A stretch of DNA of 64,000 nt from Sulfurovum xiamenensis (GCF_030347995.1 NZ_JAQIBC010000002.1:336800-400799); one strand, 5' to 3'. Positions 1 to 7,697 are shown, counted from the first letter of the stretch. Numbers and translations are program-made. The notes: generated from the letters alone by a model not told the origin.

Positions 1-1
1 T

Positions 2-79
2 AACAGCATACCAAAACTTATGGAGGATTATATGAAAAACTCTGAGCAAAATATTCCCGTACATAAGTGGGGTCTATAG
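2..79 (+). CDS. C-terminal end of an unidentified protein (partial)
   Basis: The frame is open from the window edge to TAG at 77-79 and encodes about 25 residues ending in VHKWGL. The stop codon abuts the ATG of the next gene (TAGATG), which suggests an operon with the amidohydrolase downstream. AstE/AspA-like proteins often sit beside RimK-like ATP-grasp ligases, but 25 residues are too few to identify this one. Confidence 0.5.
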   Translation, partial: NSIPKLMEDYMKNSEQNIPVHKWGL

Positions 80-1108
80 ATGAACAAGCTGAACATAGTG
101 AACAAACTACCCGATGCATTTTTAGATATTTCCTACCGGGATATTAAACAAGTATTCGACAGACCTACACTAGTAAATCTAAAAGGTCATAAAGCCCCTG
201 CCCTGTTTATATCTATACTGCTTCATGGAAATGAGTTCAGTGGCTTGATGATCATGCAGGAGATCCTCAAAAAGTACAAAGATCCACAGGGATATACTCT
301 ACCAAGATCGATCTGGCTTTTTGTGGGAAATATAGAAGCAGCATCACAAGGAGTTCGTAGACTTGATCATGAACTGGACTTTAACCGCGGCTGGCCGGGA
401 ACGACTGAACCAGATGCACCTACAGCAAAACTTATTGCCCAAGTGATGCAGAAGATCACAGAGGATGAACTCTTCGCAGCCATTGATCTGCACAATAATA
501 CAGGGAAAAACCCGCCTTATGGCTGTATCTCCGTTGTCAATGAGAAGAACAAGTACTTAAGCAGCTTTTTTAACCATATTGCGATGGTATTCCATACACC
601 CAAAGGGGTCTCAACGATGGCCTTTGATGATATCTGTCCTGCTATTACCCTCGAGTGTTCTACTCCCGGCAATCAGCTTGGGATAGACAAAGCCGTGGCC
701 CTGATTGATGATCTGATGCATATGGACCATTTCCCCGATAAAGCCCTTCCTTCTCATGATCTACAATTGGTACAGAACAGTGCCGTGCTTAAAATAGCCG
801 AAGGTGTCAAATTTGGCTTTGAAGATGAAGAGGGAAGTTTTGATCTCACGCTGGTAGCCAACTTTGACCGTCACAACTTCACCCAGCTTAACATCTCAGA
901 GGTTTTTGCACATACCACCCTGGAGAGACCCCTTATCGCTACAGCAGAAGATGGGACGGATCTAACAGATGAATTGATATCCAACAATAACGGTTCTATC
1001 TCTCTTAAAAAATCGCTCATGCCGGCGATGATCACTCTGGATAAAAAAATTATTGTACAAGATTGCCTCTGTTATCTATTGGAAGACTATCAAGGATTAA
1101 ATATTTAA
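80..1108 (+). CDS. Succinylglutamate desuccinylase/aspartoacylase family zinc hydrolase
   Basis: A 342-residue cytoplasmic protein of the M14-like AstE/AspA superfamily, which cleaves N-acyl amino acids with a zinc ion. Visible family motifs are HGNEFSG near residue 49 (zinc ligands H and E), a DFNRGWPG stretch near residue 100 and DLHNNTGKNPPYG near residue 136 (third zinc-ligand histidine). No signal peptide is seen. It begins directly at the stop of the preceding gene and is probably cotranscribed with it. The exact acyl substrate cannot be read from the sequence; length and motifs fit the broad family better than classical AstE of arginine catabolism, since no other ast genes are present. 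Confidence 0.8.
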   Translation: MNKLNIVNKLPDAFLDISYRDIKQVFDRPTLVNLKGHKAPALFISILLHGNEFSGLMIMQEILKKYKDPQGYTLPRSIWLFVGNIEAASQGVRRLDHELDFNRGWPGTTEPDAPTAKLIAQVMQKITEDELFAAIDLHNNTGKNPPYGCISVVNEKNKYLSSFFNHIAMVFHTPKGVSTMAFDDICPAITLECSTPGNQLGIDKAVALIDDLMHMDHFPDKALPSHDLQLVQNSAVLKIAEGVKFGFEDEEGSFDLTLVANFDRHNFTQLNISEVFAHTTLERPLIATAEDGTDLTDELISNNNGSISLKKSLMPAMITLDKKIIVQDCLCYLLEDYQGLNI

Positions 1109-1118
1109 TCCTCTTTAT

Positions 1119-1826
1119 TTAAGAGTATCTTTTTTTCAAAAGCATCAAATAGATCACTACAGATATACCCGCAGAACCTAAGATCATCAGCATGACCATG
1201 ATCTGATACCGTACAGCTATCAAAGGATCGACCCCTGATAGTATCTGACCTGTCATCATGCCAGGCAAAGATACAAGACCCACGGCAAAAAGCATATTGA
1301 TCCTAGGAATCAGTGCTGCCTTAAAAGATATGACCCGGGCATTGATATAAGCATTTCCCCTATTGATCTCGCTTTCAACTCTTTCAGCAGCAATACTTAC
1401 AGCATTCATCGCATTTGCAAAGATCATCCCAGCAAGCGGAATAATATATCTGGGTTCATACCAAGAATCAAGACTCAGTACACCAAACACAACCATCAAC
1501 AGTGTAAAAATACTACCAATACATATAGAAAGAAAAGCGTAAAGATAGAATTTGTTTTGCCGTTTTTCAAGAGGCCGCATAGAGATGATACTTGCAGCAA
1601 TAAGCATAACCGAAAGTATCAATAGTACGAGATACGGAGAATCCACATTAAAGATATAGGTCAACACATATCCTATCAGTATCAACTGTATCAACATCCT
1701 GAAAAGTGCATAAAAAAGCGTAACCTTATCCTGAGTCCAACGTATATAGATCACGATCACTATAGCAACGGGGATCATCACCCACAAAAGATTGAGAAAT
1801 GAGATAGTGTATATGGATGTATTCAT
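1119..1826 (-). CDS. fetB: FetB/YbbM-type (UPF0014) ABC transporter permease
   Basis: A 235-residue membrane protein with about six to seven hydrophobic segments, matching the UPF0014 family (FetB, the membrane half of the FetAB iron exporter in E. coli). Recognisable parts are the N-terminal TM followed by IRWTQDK, the central PLAGMIFANAMNAVSIAAERV and the SLPGMMTGQILSGVDP loop, all characteristic of the family. No FetA ATPase is adjacent, so the partner must be elsewhere or missing. It is convergent with the upstream hydrolase. No ribosome binding site precedes the ATG; a TATAAT box ends six bases upstream, so the mRNA may be leaderless. Confidence 0.8.
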   Translation of the reverse strand: MNTSIYTISFLNLLWVMIPVAIVIVIYIRWTQDKVTLFYALFRMLIQLILIGYVLTYIFNVDSPYLVLLILSVMLIAASIISMRPLEKRQNKFYLYAFLSICIGSIFTLLMVVFGVLSLDSWYEPRYIIPLAGMIFANAMNAVSIAAERVESEINRGNAYINARVISFKAALIPRINMLFAVGLVSLPGMMTGQILSGVDPLIAVRYQIMVMLMILGSAGISVVIYLMLLKKRYS

Positions 1827-1832
1827 CTGTTT

Positions 1833-1841
1833 ATTATAGCA
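1833..1841 (-). promoter_or_regulatory. Extended -10 box (TGCTATAAT) of fetB
   Basis: On the minus strand TGCTATAAT ends six bases before the ATG at 1826. This places the expected transcription start on or next to the start codon, and there is no Shine-Dalgarno sequence, which together suggest leaderless transcription. Confidence 0.5.
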
Positions 1842-1892
1842 AACTCATACTACGTCTTACTATCTACAGAAATACTCAGGATCATTTCTAGA

Positions 1893-1917
1893 CTGTTGAT
1901 TAAAATTTAATCAACAG
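1893..1917. promoter_or_regulatory. Perfect 12-bp palindrome with one-base centre, possible operator
   Basis: CTGTTGATTAAA and its exact reverse complement flank a single A. It lies about 67 bases upstream of fetB in the divergent intergenic region, where a regulator dyad is plausible. It could also be the remnant of a small repeat. Function is inference only. Confidence 0.4.
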
Positions 1918-2021
1918 TAGATATATAAACTACTCCATTGCTGTTATACTTGAATCACACATAGTTAAAAGGAATTTAAAAAGAGTTATCTAAAACAAAT
2001 AGAGGGATAGTTAAAACCAAA

Positions 2022-2290
2022 CAGCCAGAGTATATTTGTACTCATGGACCGGCTGAATTTAAAAATCCTACATTTGTCACTAAAAAAATGTAAATACAAA
2101 GCATAATGTTCTGTATTTACAAGTGCCTGAAGTGAATTAAATCCTCCTTTTTTGAATACAATGTAATCTCCTTATCTCACTTCAGGTACCTGTAAATACA
2201 AAGGTATTAACTCTTAAAGATCTCCATATGTCATAGGGGTGGACCCATATGAAAGTATAACTATGTCAAAAAACTATAGTTTTTTTAAAC
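2022..2290 (+). promoter_or_regulatory. Structured leader of the nitrate-transporter genes with competing hairpins
   Basis: This intergenic stretch has no convincing gene but is full of dyads. CAGCC (2022-2026) pairs with GGCTG (2051-2055) and encloses GAGTA/TACTC (2028-2043). TGTATTTACA (2112-2121) can pair either with TGTAAATACA at 2089-2098 or, as part of a 24-bp arm (2112-2135), with 2177-2200, with one mismatch and one G-U pair. A further hairpin at 2232-2251 (CATAGGGG, loop TGGA, CCCATATG) is followed by AACTAT (2259-2264) pairing with ATAGTT (2276-2281) and a run of T just before the ribosome binding site. The arrangement resembles an attenuator. No known riboswitch class was recognised. 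Confidence 0.45.
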
Positions 2291-2311
2291 GTGCACATTA
2301 AAGGAGAAAAG

Positions 2312-3130
2312 ATGAAATATGAGCTTATAAAAAAGATCATATTACCACTATTGGTATTGAGCACGATCTGGGGTATATGGAGTGGCATCGCAAGTGTGGT
2401 GGACGGATTCCCAACTCCTGCCAATACCTATCTAGCAGCTTTTGGTGGGGAAGATGCTGAAGGAGATGAAATCGATGGTATATTTGCTAACCCTTTTTAT
2501 ATAGATAGTGAAGAGGATAAAGGGATCTTTTGGCATCTCTTAGCATCGCTTAAAAAGGTTTTTGGTGGATTTGCACTTTCACTGATCATAGGGATCCCAT
2601 TGGGCTTACACATAGGTATGAGCAAAAATCTTCAATATGCCTTTGATCCTATTATTCATCTATTAAAGCCTGTATCCCCATTGGCATGGTTACCCCTGTT
2701 ACTTTTTATCTTCAAAGATAGTAATATGACAGTGATCTCAACCATTTTCCTTACCTCACTATGGCCGGTCATGATCTATACGGTCTTGGGTGTACGCAGT
2801 GTAAGTGAAAATTATATGAATGTGGCCAGGGTCTTAAGATTTAATGCACTTGAAAAAGTCGTACAGATCATACTTCCTGTTGCTGTACCATACATCTTTT
2901 CCGGTATGAGACTCTCACTGGGACTTTCATGGTTAGTGATCATTGGTGCTGAAATGTTGGCCGGTGGGATTGGTATAGGAACATGGATCTGGAATGCATA
3001 CGATGACCTTGCTTATAGTCATGTCATTATTGGTATGTTCCTTGTTAGTATCATCGGGTTTATTTTAGATCTCATGATGAGAAAAGTATCTGATTTCTTT
3101 GATTACACAAAAAAAGGTAGAGCATCATGA
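2312..3130 (+). CDS. nrtB: NrtB-like nitrate/sulfonate/bicarbonate (NitT/TauT) ABC transporter permease
   Basis: A 272-residue inner-membrane permease with about six TM segments and a BPD-transport domain. The periplasmic loop NPFYIDSEEDKGIFWHLLAS near residues 64-84 is typical of nitrate-type NrtB, and the cytoplasmic EAA-like loop is ARVLRFNALEKVVQIILPVA. I place the start at ATG 2312 because AAGGAG (2301-2306) is well spaced from it; the upstream in-frame GTG at 2291 has no such site. It overlaps the ATPase gene by four bases (ATGA), so the two are translationally coupled. No periplasmic binding protein (NrtA) or fused binding domain is present nearby. Nitrate as substrate is inferred from similarity and from narK at 12.6 kb. 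Confidence 0.75.
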   Translation: MKYELIKKIILPLLVLSTIWGIWSGIASVVDGFPTPANTYLAAFGGEDAEGDEIDGIFANPFYIDSEEDKGIFWHLLASLKKVFGGFALSLIIGIPLGLHIGMSKNLQYAFDPIIHLLKPVSPLAWLPLLLFIFKDSNMTVISTIFLTSLWPVMIYTVLGVRSVSENYMNVARVLRFNALEKVVQIILPVAVPYIFSGMRLSLGLSWLVIIGAEMLAGGIGIGTWIWNAYDDLAYSHVIIGMFLVSIIGFILDLMMRKVSDFFDYTKKGRAS

Positions 3131-3918
3131 GTGAATTTCTAAGTTTAAAAAATATTGAAAAAAGATTTCCTACGTCTGGGAAAGAAGCGTATATTGCATT
3201 GACCGATGTCAATTTAGACATTAAAAAAAATGAAATCATTTCTATCATTGGACACAAAGGATGCGGTAAATCAACATTACTGAATATCATCTTGGGACTT
3301 GAGAAACAGTCTCAAGGTGAGATTATTCTAAATGGAAATGCAGTGAGTGAACCGGGACCGGACAGAGCAGTCGTATTTCAGCATGGCTCTTTACTTCCAT
3401 GGTTAAGCGTATATGAAAATATAGAGATGGCCATTAGAAAAATAATGCCTAAACTTGATGCCCTCACCTTACGTGAACGTGTAGAAAATTTTGTCTCCAT
3501 GGTAAACTTGGATGCGGCTAAAGATAAACTTCCCTGTGATATCTCCGAAGGTATGAACCAGCGTGCAGATATCGCAAGAGCGCTTTCTATCGAACCCGAT
3601 GTTTTACTGATGGATGAACCTTTTGCAGCGATTGACTCGTTAACAAGAACAACGCTGCAAGAACTTTTAATGCATATACAGCAAACTGTGAATACAACCA
3701 TGATCATCATGACACATGACATAGATGAAGCCGTACTGCTCAGTGATAGAGTTGTCATGATGACCAATGGCCCTGCAGCGACTATCGGAGAGATACTCGA
3801 AGTAAATCTGGAGCGTCCAAGAAACAGAGTTGAACTTCAACATGATCCTGAGTATATCAGATGCAGAGAAGCCATTGTGGCATTTTTTTATGAAAAATTT
3901 GCCAAAGAAGACGAATAA
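3127..3918 (+). CDS. nrtD: NrtD-like ABC transporter ATP-binding protein
   Basis: A 263-residue ATPase for the NrtB-type permease. Walker A is GHKGCGKST near residues 42-50, the Q-loop VFQHGSLLPWLSV near 87, Walker B VLLMDEPF near 160 and the H-loop MTHDIDEA near 196. The EPGPDRAVVFQ and MTNGPAATIGEILEV stretches are hallmarks of the NrtC/NrtD group. The ABC signature is ISEGMNQRA instead of the usual LSGGMKQRV, so the first glycine is glutamate, and the first D-loop region is also slightly divergent. It is the second gene of a two-gene operon and is followed 20 bases later by site A of the recombination-site family. Confidence 0.8.
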   Translation: MSEFLSLKNIEKRFPTSGKEAYIALTDVNLDIKKNEIISIIGHKGCGKSTLLNIILGLEKQSQGEIILNGNAVSEPGPDRAVVFQHGSLLPWLSVYENIEMAIRKIMPKLDALTLRERVENFVSMVNLDAAKDKLPCDISEGMNQRADIARALSIEPDVLLMDEPFAAIDSLTRTTLQELLMHIQQTVNTTMIIMTHDIDEAVLLSDRVVMMTNGPAATIGEILEVNLERPRNRVELQHDPEYIRCREAIVAFFYEKFAKEDE

Positions 3919-3937
3919 CATTATCAACTCATAGAAA

Positions 3938-3974
3938 GAAAACCTTATAAAGTTATATAGTTTATAAGGTTTTC
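3938..3974 (+). repeat. Recombination-site-like palindrome, copy A
   Basis: GAAAACCTTATAAA, 9-bp spacer GTTATATAG, then the exact reverse complement TTTATAAGGTTTTC. Orientation is set by the spacer. It marks the left edge of the AT-rich cassette-like region, just after nrtD. The 14-bp arms around a short asymmetric spacer resemble core sites of tyrosine recombinases. Confidence 0.7.
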
Positions 3975-4015
3975 ATAAAAAAGTTTAAAGGTAGATAACC
4001 TTAGTTATACTTTTT

Positions 4016-4023
4016 GCTATAAA
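4016..4023 (+). promoter_or_regulatory. Probable -10 element upstream of the small membrane protein
   Basis: TGCTATAAAATG lies about 25 bases before the ATG at 4047. It is a good match to an extended -10, with no clear -35, as is usual in Campylobacterota. Confidence 0.4.
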
Positions 4024-4046
4024 ATGAAAAAAAGATGGGGTAGATT

Positions 4047-4322
4047 ATGTATCTGGGACAAATAGGGGTTTTGTTTATAGGACTGGGTCTTTTATTATTA
4101 GCTTCACAAATTATTGGAACTGGGTGCCATATTAATAAAGAGAATAAAGAAAAATATCGAATTATTTCTTTGAAATCTGAGGCAACTCGTACATCTGATG
4201 AACAAATGTTTATTAGGGATAACTGGTTTAAATACTATGCGACAAAAGTTCGAAATATAAGTTTTATGATTGGACTACCTCTATTGGGTTTAACTTTCTT
4301 GTTTGATTACATTACAAAATAA
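4047..4322 (+). CDS. Small two-TM membrane protein of unknown function
   Basis: A 91-residue protein with hydrophobic segments at about residues 5-24 and 70-88, separated by a charged loop rich in K, E and R. This predicts two membrane spans with a soluble loop of about 45 residues. I recognise no family. It lies with the next gene between sites A and B, nine bases apart and on the same strand, so the two probably form one cassette-borne operon. The local composition is clearly more AT-rich than the genes left of site A, which suggests a separate origin. Confidence 0.55.
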   Translation: MYLGQIGVLFIGLGLLLLASQIIGTGCHINKENKEKYRIISLKSEATRTSDEQMFIRDNWFKYYATKVRNISFMIGLPLLGLTFLFDYITK

Positions 4323-4330
4323 GGAAATGA

Positions 4331-5098
4331 ATGAATAGATATTTAAGTGTATTGGTTTTATTGTTAATTCCTTTTATTTTATCTGCTGAAAATACAATTG
4401 ATACAATAAAAAGCAAGCAAAAAAATGATGTGGTCAGCGTAAAAATGAGATTAAATAGTCCAATGATAGAAGAAGATTTTATTTCCAACATTACTGCATC
4501 TGTTGGTGGCACAAATGTATTTGACTTTTTAGCTAGTCCGTTTGTTAGGAGAAAGCCAACTATTAAATTTAAGTTTAAAAATTTAACAAAAAAAGACACT
4601 TTTGATGTAGTTCTTACTCATAATACAGGCAAACAAGAACAGCAAAATTTTACAATTCATAAAAGTAGAAAGATGTCAAAAATACATACTTCTAAAATAG
4701 AAACAAAATTGGATAACAATGCCGTTTGGAAAGCTTCTACTGTTGACTCTGCCATTAAAGAACTTTATGGTGTGTCAAATATAAAAACAAAAATCATTAA
4801 AGAACAGATTTGTAGATTTTATTCAAGTATTCCAATACATATAAAGTCAGATACATATTATAAATCTATATCAATTTTTCAAGATGCAAATCCACGATCA
4901 GCAGTAGCTATATTTAATATTCCAAAAAATCAAATTATTGATTACGAAATATTTATTGAAATGAAAAAAGATGGAATAATTACTTCAGTATTTGAAAATA
5001 AAGACGGTGAACTTTTCAAAGAACTCCAACCTGTTGTTGTTTCAGGAACAATATCTCATCTGTCATGTCATGGCAATCAATTAATCAACGATATGTAA
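4331..5098 (+). CDS. Secreted or periplasmic protein of unknown function
   Basis: A 255-residue protein that begins with a typical Sec signal peptide (MNRYLSVLVLLLIPFILSA, cleavage expected before ENT). The mature part is rich in K, T, N and I, with predicted beta-like segments and a C-terminal VSGTISHLSC stretch. No domain is recognised. It follows the two-TM protein by eight bases on the same strand, and site B begins ten bases after its stop. A membrane plus exported protein pair suggests an envelope role, but this is a guess. Confidence 0.55.
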   Translation: MNRYLSVLVLLLIPFILSAENTIDTIKSKQKNDVVSVKMRLNSPMIEEDFISNITASVGGTNVFDFLASPFVRRKPTIKFKFKNLTKKDTFDVVLTHNTGKQEQQNFTIHKSRKMSKIHTSKIETKLDNNAVWKASTVDSAIKELYGVSNIKTKIIKEQICRFYSSIPIHIKSDTYYKSISIFQDANPRSAVAIFNIPKNQIIDYEIFIEMKKDGIITSVFENKDGELFKELQPVVVSGTISHLSCHGNQLINDM

Positions 5099-5107
5099 CC
5101 TCCTATA

Positions 5108-5144
5108 GAAAACCTTATAAAGTTATATATTTTATAAGGTTTTC
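5108..5144 (+). repeat. Recombination-site-like palindrome, copy B
   Basis: Perfect 14-bp arms GAAAACCTTATAAA and TTTATAAGGTTTTC around spacer GTTATATAT, one base different from copy A. Same orientation as A and C. It lies between a plus-strand gene and the 3' end of a minus-strand gene. Confidence 0.7.
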
Positions 5145-5176
5145 AATTATATATAGAATTAAAGTTTGAAATAGGG

Positions 5177-5206
5177 AATCAAAAAGCCGTCTACGGATTT
5201 TTGATT
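5177..5206. terminator. Bidirectional hairpin terminator candidate
   Basis: AATCAAAAA and TTTTTGATT flank an inner CCGT/ACGG stem, giving a hairpin with T-runs on both strands. It sits between the convergent genes ending at 5098 and 5217, where a shared terminator is expected. Confidence 0.5.
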
Positions 5207-5216
5207 ATTGTCTATA

Positions 5217-6335
5217 TTACTCAACATTACTTACCCAAGATATTCCCAAAAACCCATTCTTTATATGTAGTTTCACATAATCACCTTTTTGTTTTTGATT
5301 GTATAAAATACGAGGGACTCTGACATCGATTTTAGCATTTTCATTAGCCACGTCAAAATAACACCTGTACCGGGCTCTTACAAATTTTCCTGACACCTTA
5401 TAAACAACCATATTCGGTTGGCTCTTATCTAAAATTGTATTACTGTATTTGATTATCAATCCAAGTAGAAGAATACTAGATATTATTGAGAAAATAAAAT
5501 ATCTTAAAGAAATTTGTAGTCGTTTAGAGCTATTTTTAGTTATCTTAAATATCCTATAAAAAATACAAGATGCAAAAACTAAACTTGCGATACTTGAATA
5601 TAATATATATTTTGATGAGTCTATTACAGAGGGGTAAATTTTATGACTTTCTGTAATAGTAAGAAAAAAACTCATCAAAGCAATGAAGAATAGAAGAAAT
5701 TTTATTGATATGAGTTTTTCATATAACTTGATTTCTGTTTTATTGGTAATAGGCTTCAGATCTAAAAGCTCAATGATTCTGTAAATATTCTGATTGAAGA
5801 TATCAAGAAAATAGCCCATATCAAGTGCTTTTCTTTTGAATTTTAATTTTAGATTGAATTTGATAAAAAACATTTTTTCTTCGTTTGAAATTTCAATGTT
5901 TTTAACTGCATATTGAAATTTTTGTTCAAACAGAGATAGAAGAGCGTTTTGGAGTGCAGGGTTTAACAGCCTTTCCTGAAGTAGTTCTTCATCGGACATA
6001 CAAATGATGTTTTCGTCAAGCTTGCTATTTTTGGTTTTAAAAATATTCAAGATGTGTAGTTTGACAAGAACTGATTCAATCCAAGTCTTTTTTCTAATTG
6101 TAAAGTTAGCTTCAGTGGGGCTTTCTAGAGCAATTATGATTGATTTTACTTTGCCACTATAAATATTTTCTTCATTAATTTGATAAAAAACATTTCCATG
6201 TTTATTTGTTATGACTTTAGTATTTCTCTGATCTTTGATTGACAAAGAGTTTTTTTCTTTTGAAAAAAATTTAGCGATAAAAAACGAAATAACTACAAAA
6301 AAAGATACTACAAATATATCCAATACTTCCCCCAA
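5217..6335 (-). CDS. Multi-span membrane protein of unknown function
   Basis: A 372-residue protein with an N-terminal TM (about residues 8-24), a soluble lysine-rich region of about 180 residues, three TM segments at roughly 215-300 (LISIKFLLFFIALMSFFL and two following) and a C-terminal soluble domain of about 70 residues. No family is recognised. It is the only gene between sites B and C and is transcribed against its cassette neighbours. It is very AT-rich with many K, N and I codons, unlike the flanking core genes, consistent with acquired DNA. Confidence 0.5.
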   Translation of the reverse strand: MGEVLDIFVVSFFVVISFFIAKFFSKEKNSLSIKDQRNTKVITNKHGNVFYQINEENIYSGKVKSIIIALESPTEANFTIRKKTWIESVLVKLHILNIFKTKNSKLDENIICMSDEELLQERLLNPALQNALLSLFEQKFQYAVKNIEISNEEKMFFIKFNLKLKFKRKALDMGYFLDIFNQNIYRIIELLDLKPITNKTEIKLYEKLISIKFLLFFIALMSFFLTITESHKIYPSVIDSSKYILYSSIASLVFASCIFYRIFKITKNSSKRLQISLRYFIFSIISSILLLGLIIKYSNTILDKSQPNMVVYKVSGKFVRARYRCYFDVANENAKIDVRVPRILYNQKQKGDYVKLHIKNGFLGISWVSNVE

Positions 6336-6431
6336 TTAGATAGATAACTATTTATTTAACAAACATTATATAAACAATAGCTTGTATTTTTCAAATAAAC
6401 GAACAATTAGAATGTGGGTTGCTGAAAAATG

Positions 6432-6468
6432 GAAAACCTTATAATCTAACATATTTTATAAGGTTTTG
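6432..6468 (+). repeat. Recombination-site-like palindrome, copy C
   Basis: Left arm GAAAACCTTATAAT, spacer CTAACATAT, right arm TTTATAAGGTTTTG. The spacer type is shared with copies E, H and K. It lies between divergent start codons (6335 on minus, 6541 on plus), so it cannot be a transcription terminator. Confidence 0.7.
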
Positions 6469-6497
6469 GAGAGAGTATATTTTTGCTATACTCTCTC
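6469..6497 (+). promoter_or_regulatory. Promoter embedded in a perfect 11-bp inverted repeat next to site C
   Basis: GAGAGAGTATA (6469-6479) and TATACTCTCTC (6487-6497) form a perfect dyad with a seven-base loop. The right arm contains TGCTATACT, a plausible extended -10 for the gene starting at 6541. It abuts site C directly. An operator for a repressor or a hairpin affecting strand exposure are both possible. Confidence 0.45.
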
Positions 6498-6540
6498 TAA
6501 ATATCGTAAGAGAAAATAAATAGTTGGACGCAATCAAAAC

Positions 6541-6978
6541 ATGAACATTGTAGAAGAAATTAAAGAATCTTGGGGCTGGATAGGCATCAACCCTGTAGAG
6601 GTCATTGGAGAGAATGACTTTGGCAACCTGATGATTAAAGATACTGATGGTAAATTTTGGCGCTTATGCCCAGAAGATGTTTATTGTGAGATTGTGGCAC
6701 AGAACCAAGAAGAACTTGATACTTTATCTAAAGATCAAGAGTTTTTAGAAGATTGGTATATGAGGGCATTGGTAGATGTAGCACAAGACAAGTTGGGACC
6801 GTTAGAAGAAGGTAAAAAATATTATTTGGTTATTCCTGGGGCACTCGGTGGTGAATATGGAATTGATAATATAAAAACTGCTCCTCTTGTGGAGATTATT
6901 AGATATTCTGGAGATGTTGGAAAACAGATTAAAGATCTTCCCGATGGTGCTCAAGTTAAATTAAAAGTAATAGATTAA
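6541..6978 (+). CDS. T6SS immunity protein Tdi1-like (DUF1851) domain protein
   Basis: A 145-residue acidic cytoplasmic protein. The C-terminal half, with YYLVIPGALGGEYGIDN near residue 97 and RYSGDVGKQIKDLPDGAQV near 121, matches the DUF1851/Tdi1 C-terminal family, whose founding member neutralises a type VI NAD-glycohydrolase effector. The N-terminal part WGWIGINPVEVIGENDFGNL also fits the family. No effector gene is adjacent, so an orphan immunity protein or another role in the family is possible. It sits between site C and the recombinase and is followed 12 bases later by a second gene on the same strand. Confidence 0.6.
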   Translation: MNIVEEIKESWGWIGINPVEVIGENDFGNLMIKDTDGKFWRLCPEDVYCEIVAQNQEELDTLSKDQEFLEDWYMRALVDVAQDKLGPLEEGKKYYLVIPGALGGEYGIDNIKTAPLVEIIRYSGDVGKQIKDLPDGAQVKLKVID

Positions 6979-6990
6979 TGGAGAATAAAA

Positions 6991-7674
6991 TTGTTAAACA
7001 TCTTTAGCAGCTTTAAAAGAAAAACCATCCCCGTTGTTAATTGGACTTTTTTTTCAACATTAAAAGAAGGGAAAGAGCTATATAATGCTAAAACTTGGAC
7101 TGGTTGGGATGAACAAAAATGGATACCGATTGCTTCAAATGATTTAGGTGATGCAATAATCATAAACAATGACTTTATTTATGAAGTACAGCATGATACT
7201 GGAGAGACTAAACCTTCACTAATTACTAAAGAGGTTGATAAATTAATTGTTCTTTTTAAAGATCTCATAAAATTCAAAGGATATTCAGAAGAGGATTCTA
7301 TTGAAATTCTTACAAATAAGAAGCAATTGCTAAAAGACTTAAAAAAGCAAGCACCTCGATCACTTAAATATGAGTTTCAAATGGAGATTGAAGATATTCA
7401 AGATGCTATAAGTGAAAAACGCTGGTTTAAAACTAAAGCTGGACAATATCAGAGAGAACACCAAGAGTATTTAAAGTTGGTTTATCCTGAGCTACATGAC
7501 AATGGAAGATTTGCTGATGTAATGATTATGAGACATTTAAAAAGAAAAGTATTCATCGTAGGTGGTTGGCTAAAAGATGATGAATATGTCGATGACGTTA
7601 AAAAAATCGTTGACAAATACCCATCTCCATATCCAATAGAATATGGAGAGTTTAAACCTTATGATGAGGATTAG
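6991..7674 (+). CDS. Unknown protein, weakly SMI1/KNR4 (SUKH)-like at its N-terminus
   Basis: A 227-residue soluble protein. The start is TTG at 6991, preceded by GGAG at 6980-6983; no in-frame ATG is available nearby. The segment IPIASNDLGDAIIINNDFIYEVQHDTGE near residues 48-75 resembles the SUKH/SMI1-KNR4 pattern seen in many toxin-immunity proteins, but the match is by eye and weak. The C-terminal half is charged and unrecognised. Pairing with a DUF1851 gene in one operon would fit an immunity-type cassette. It converges on the recombinase gene, whose stop is 24 bases away. Confidence 0.5.
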   Translation: MLNIFSSFKRKTIPVVNWTFFSTLKEGKELYNAKTWTGWDEQKWIPIASNDLGDAIIINNDFIYEVQHDTGETKPSLITKEVDKLIVLFKDLIKFKGYSEEDSIEILTNKKQLLKDLKKQAPRSLKYEFQMEIEDIQDAISEKRWFKTKAGQYQREHQEYLKLVYPELHDNGRFADVMIMRHLKRKVFIVGGWLKDDEYVDDVKKIVDKYPSPYPIEYGEFKPYDED

Positions 7675-7697
7675 AGTATCTAAAAATTATAATCTTA

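Noticed and set aside
2020..2290. Known ykkC/guanidine, TPP or ANTAR-type leader in front of the nitrate-type transporter
   Set aside because: The conserved cores of these RNAs are not visible; the hexaloop at 2033-2038 does not fit the ANTAR pattern.
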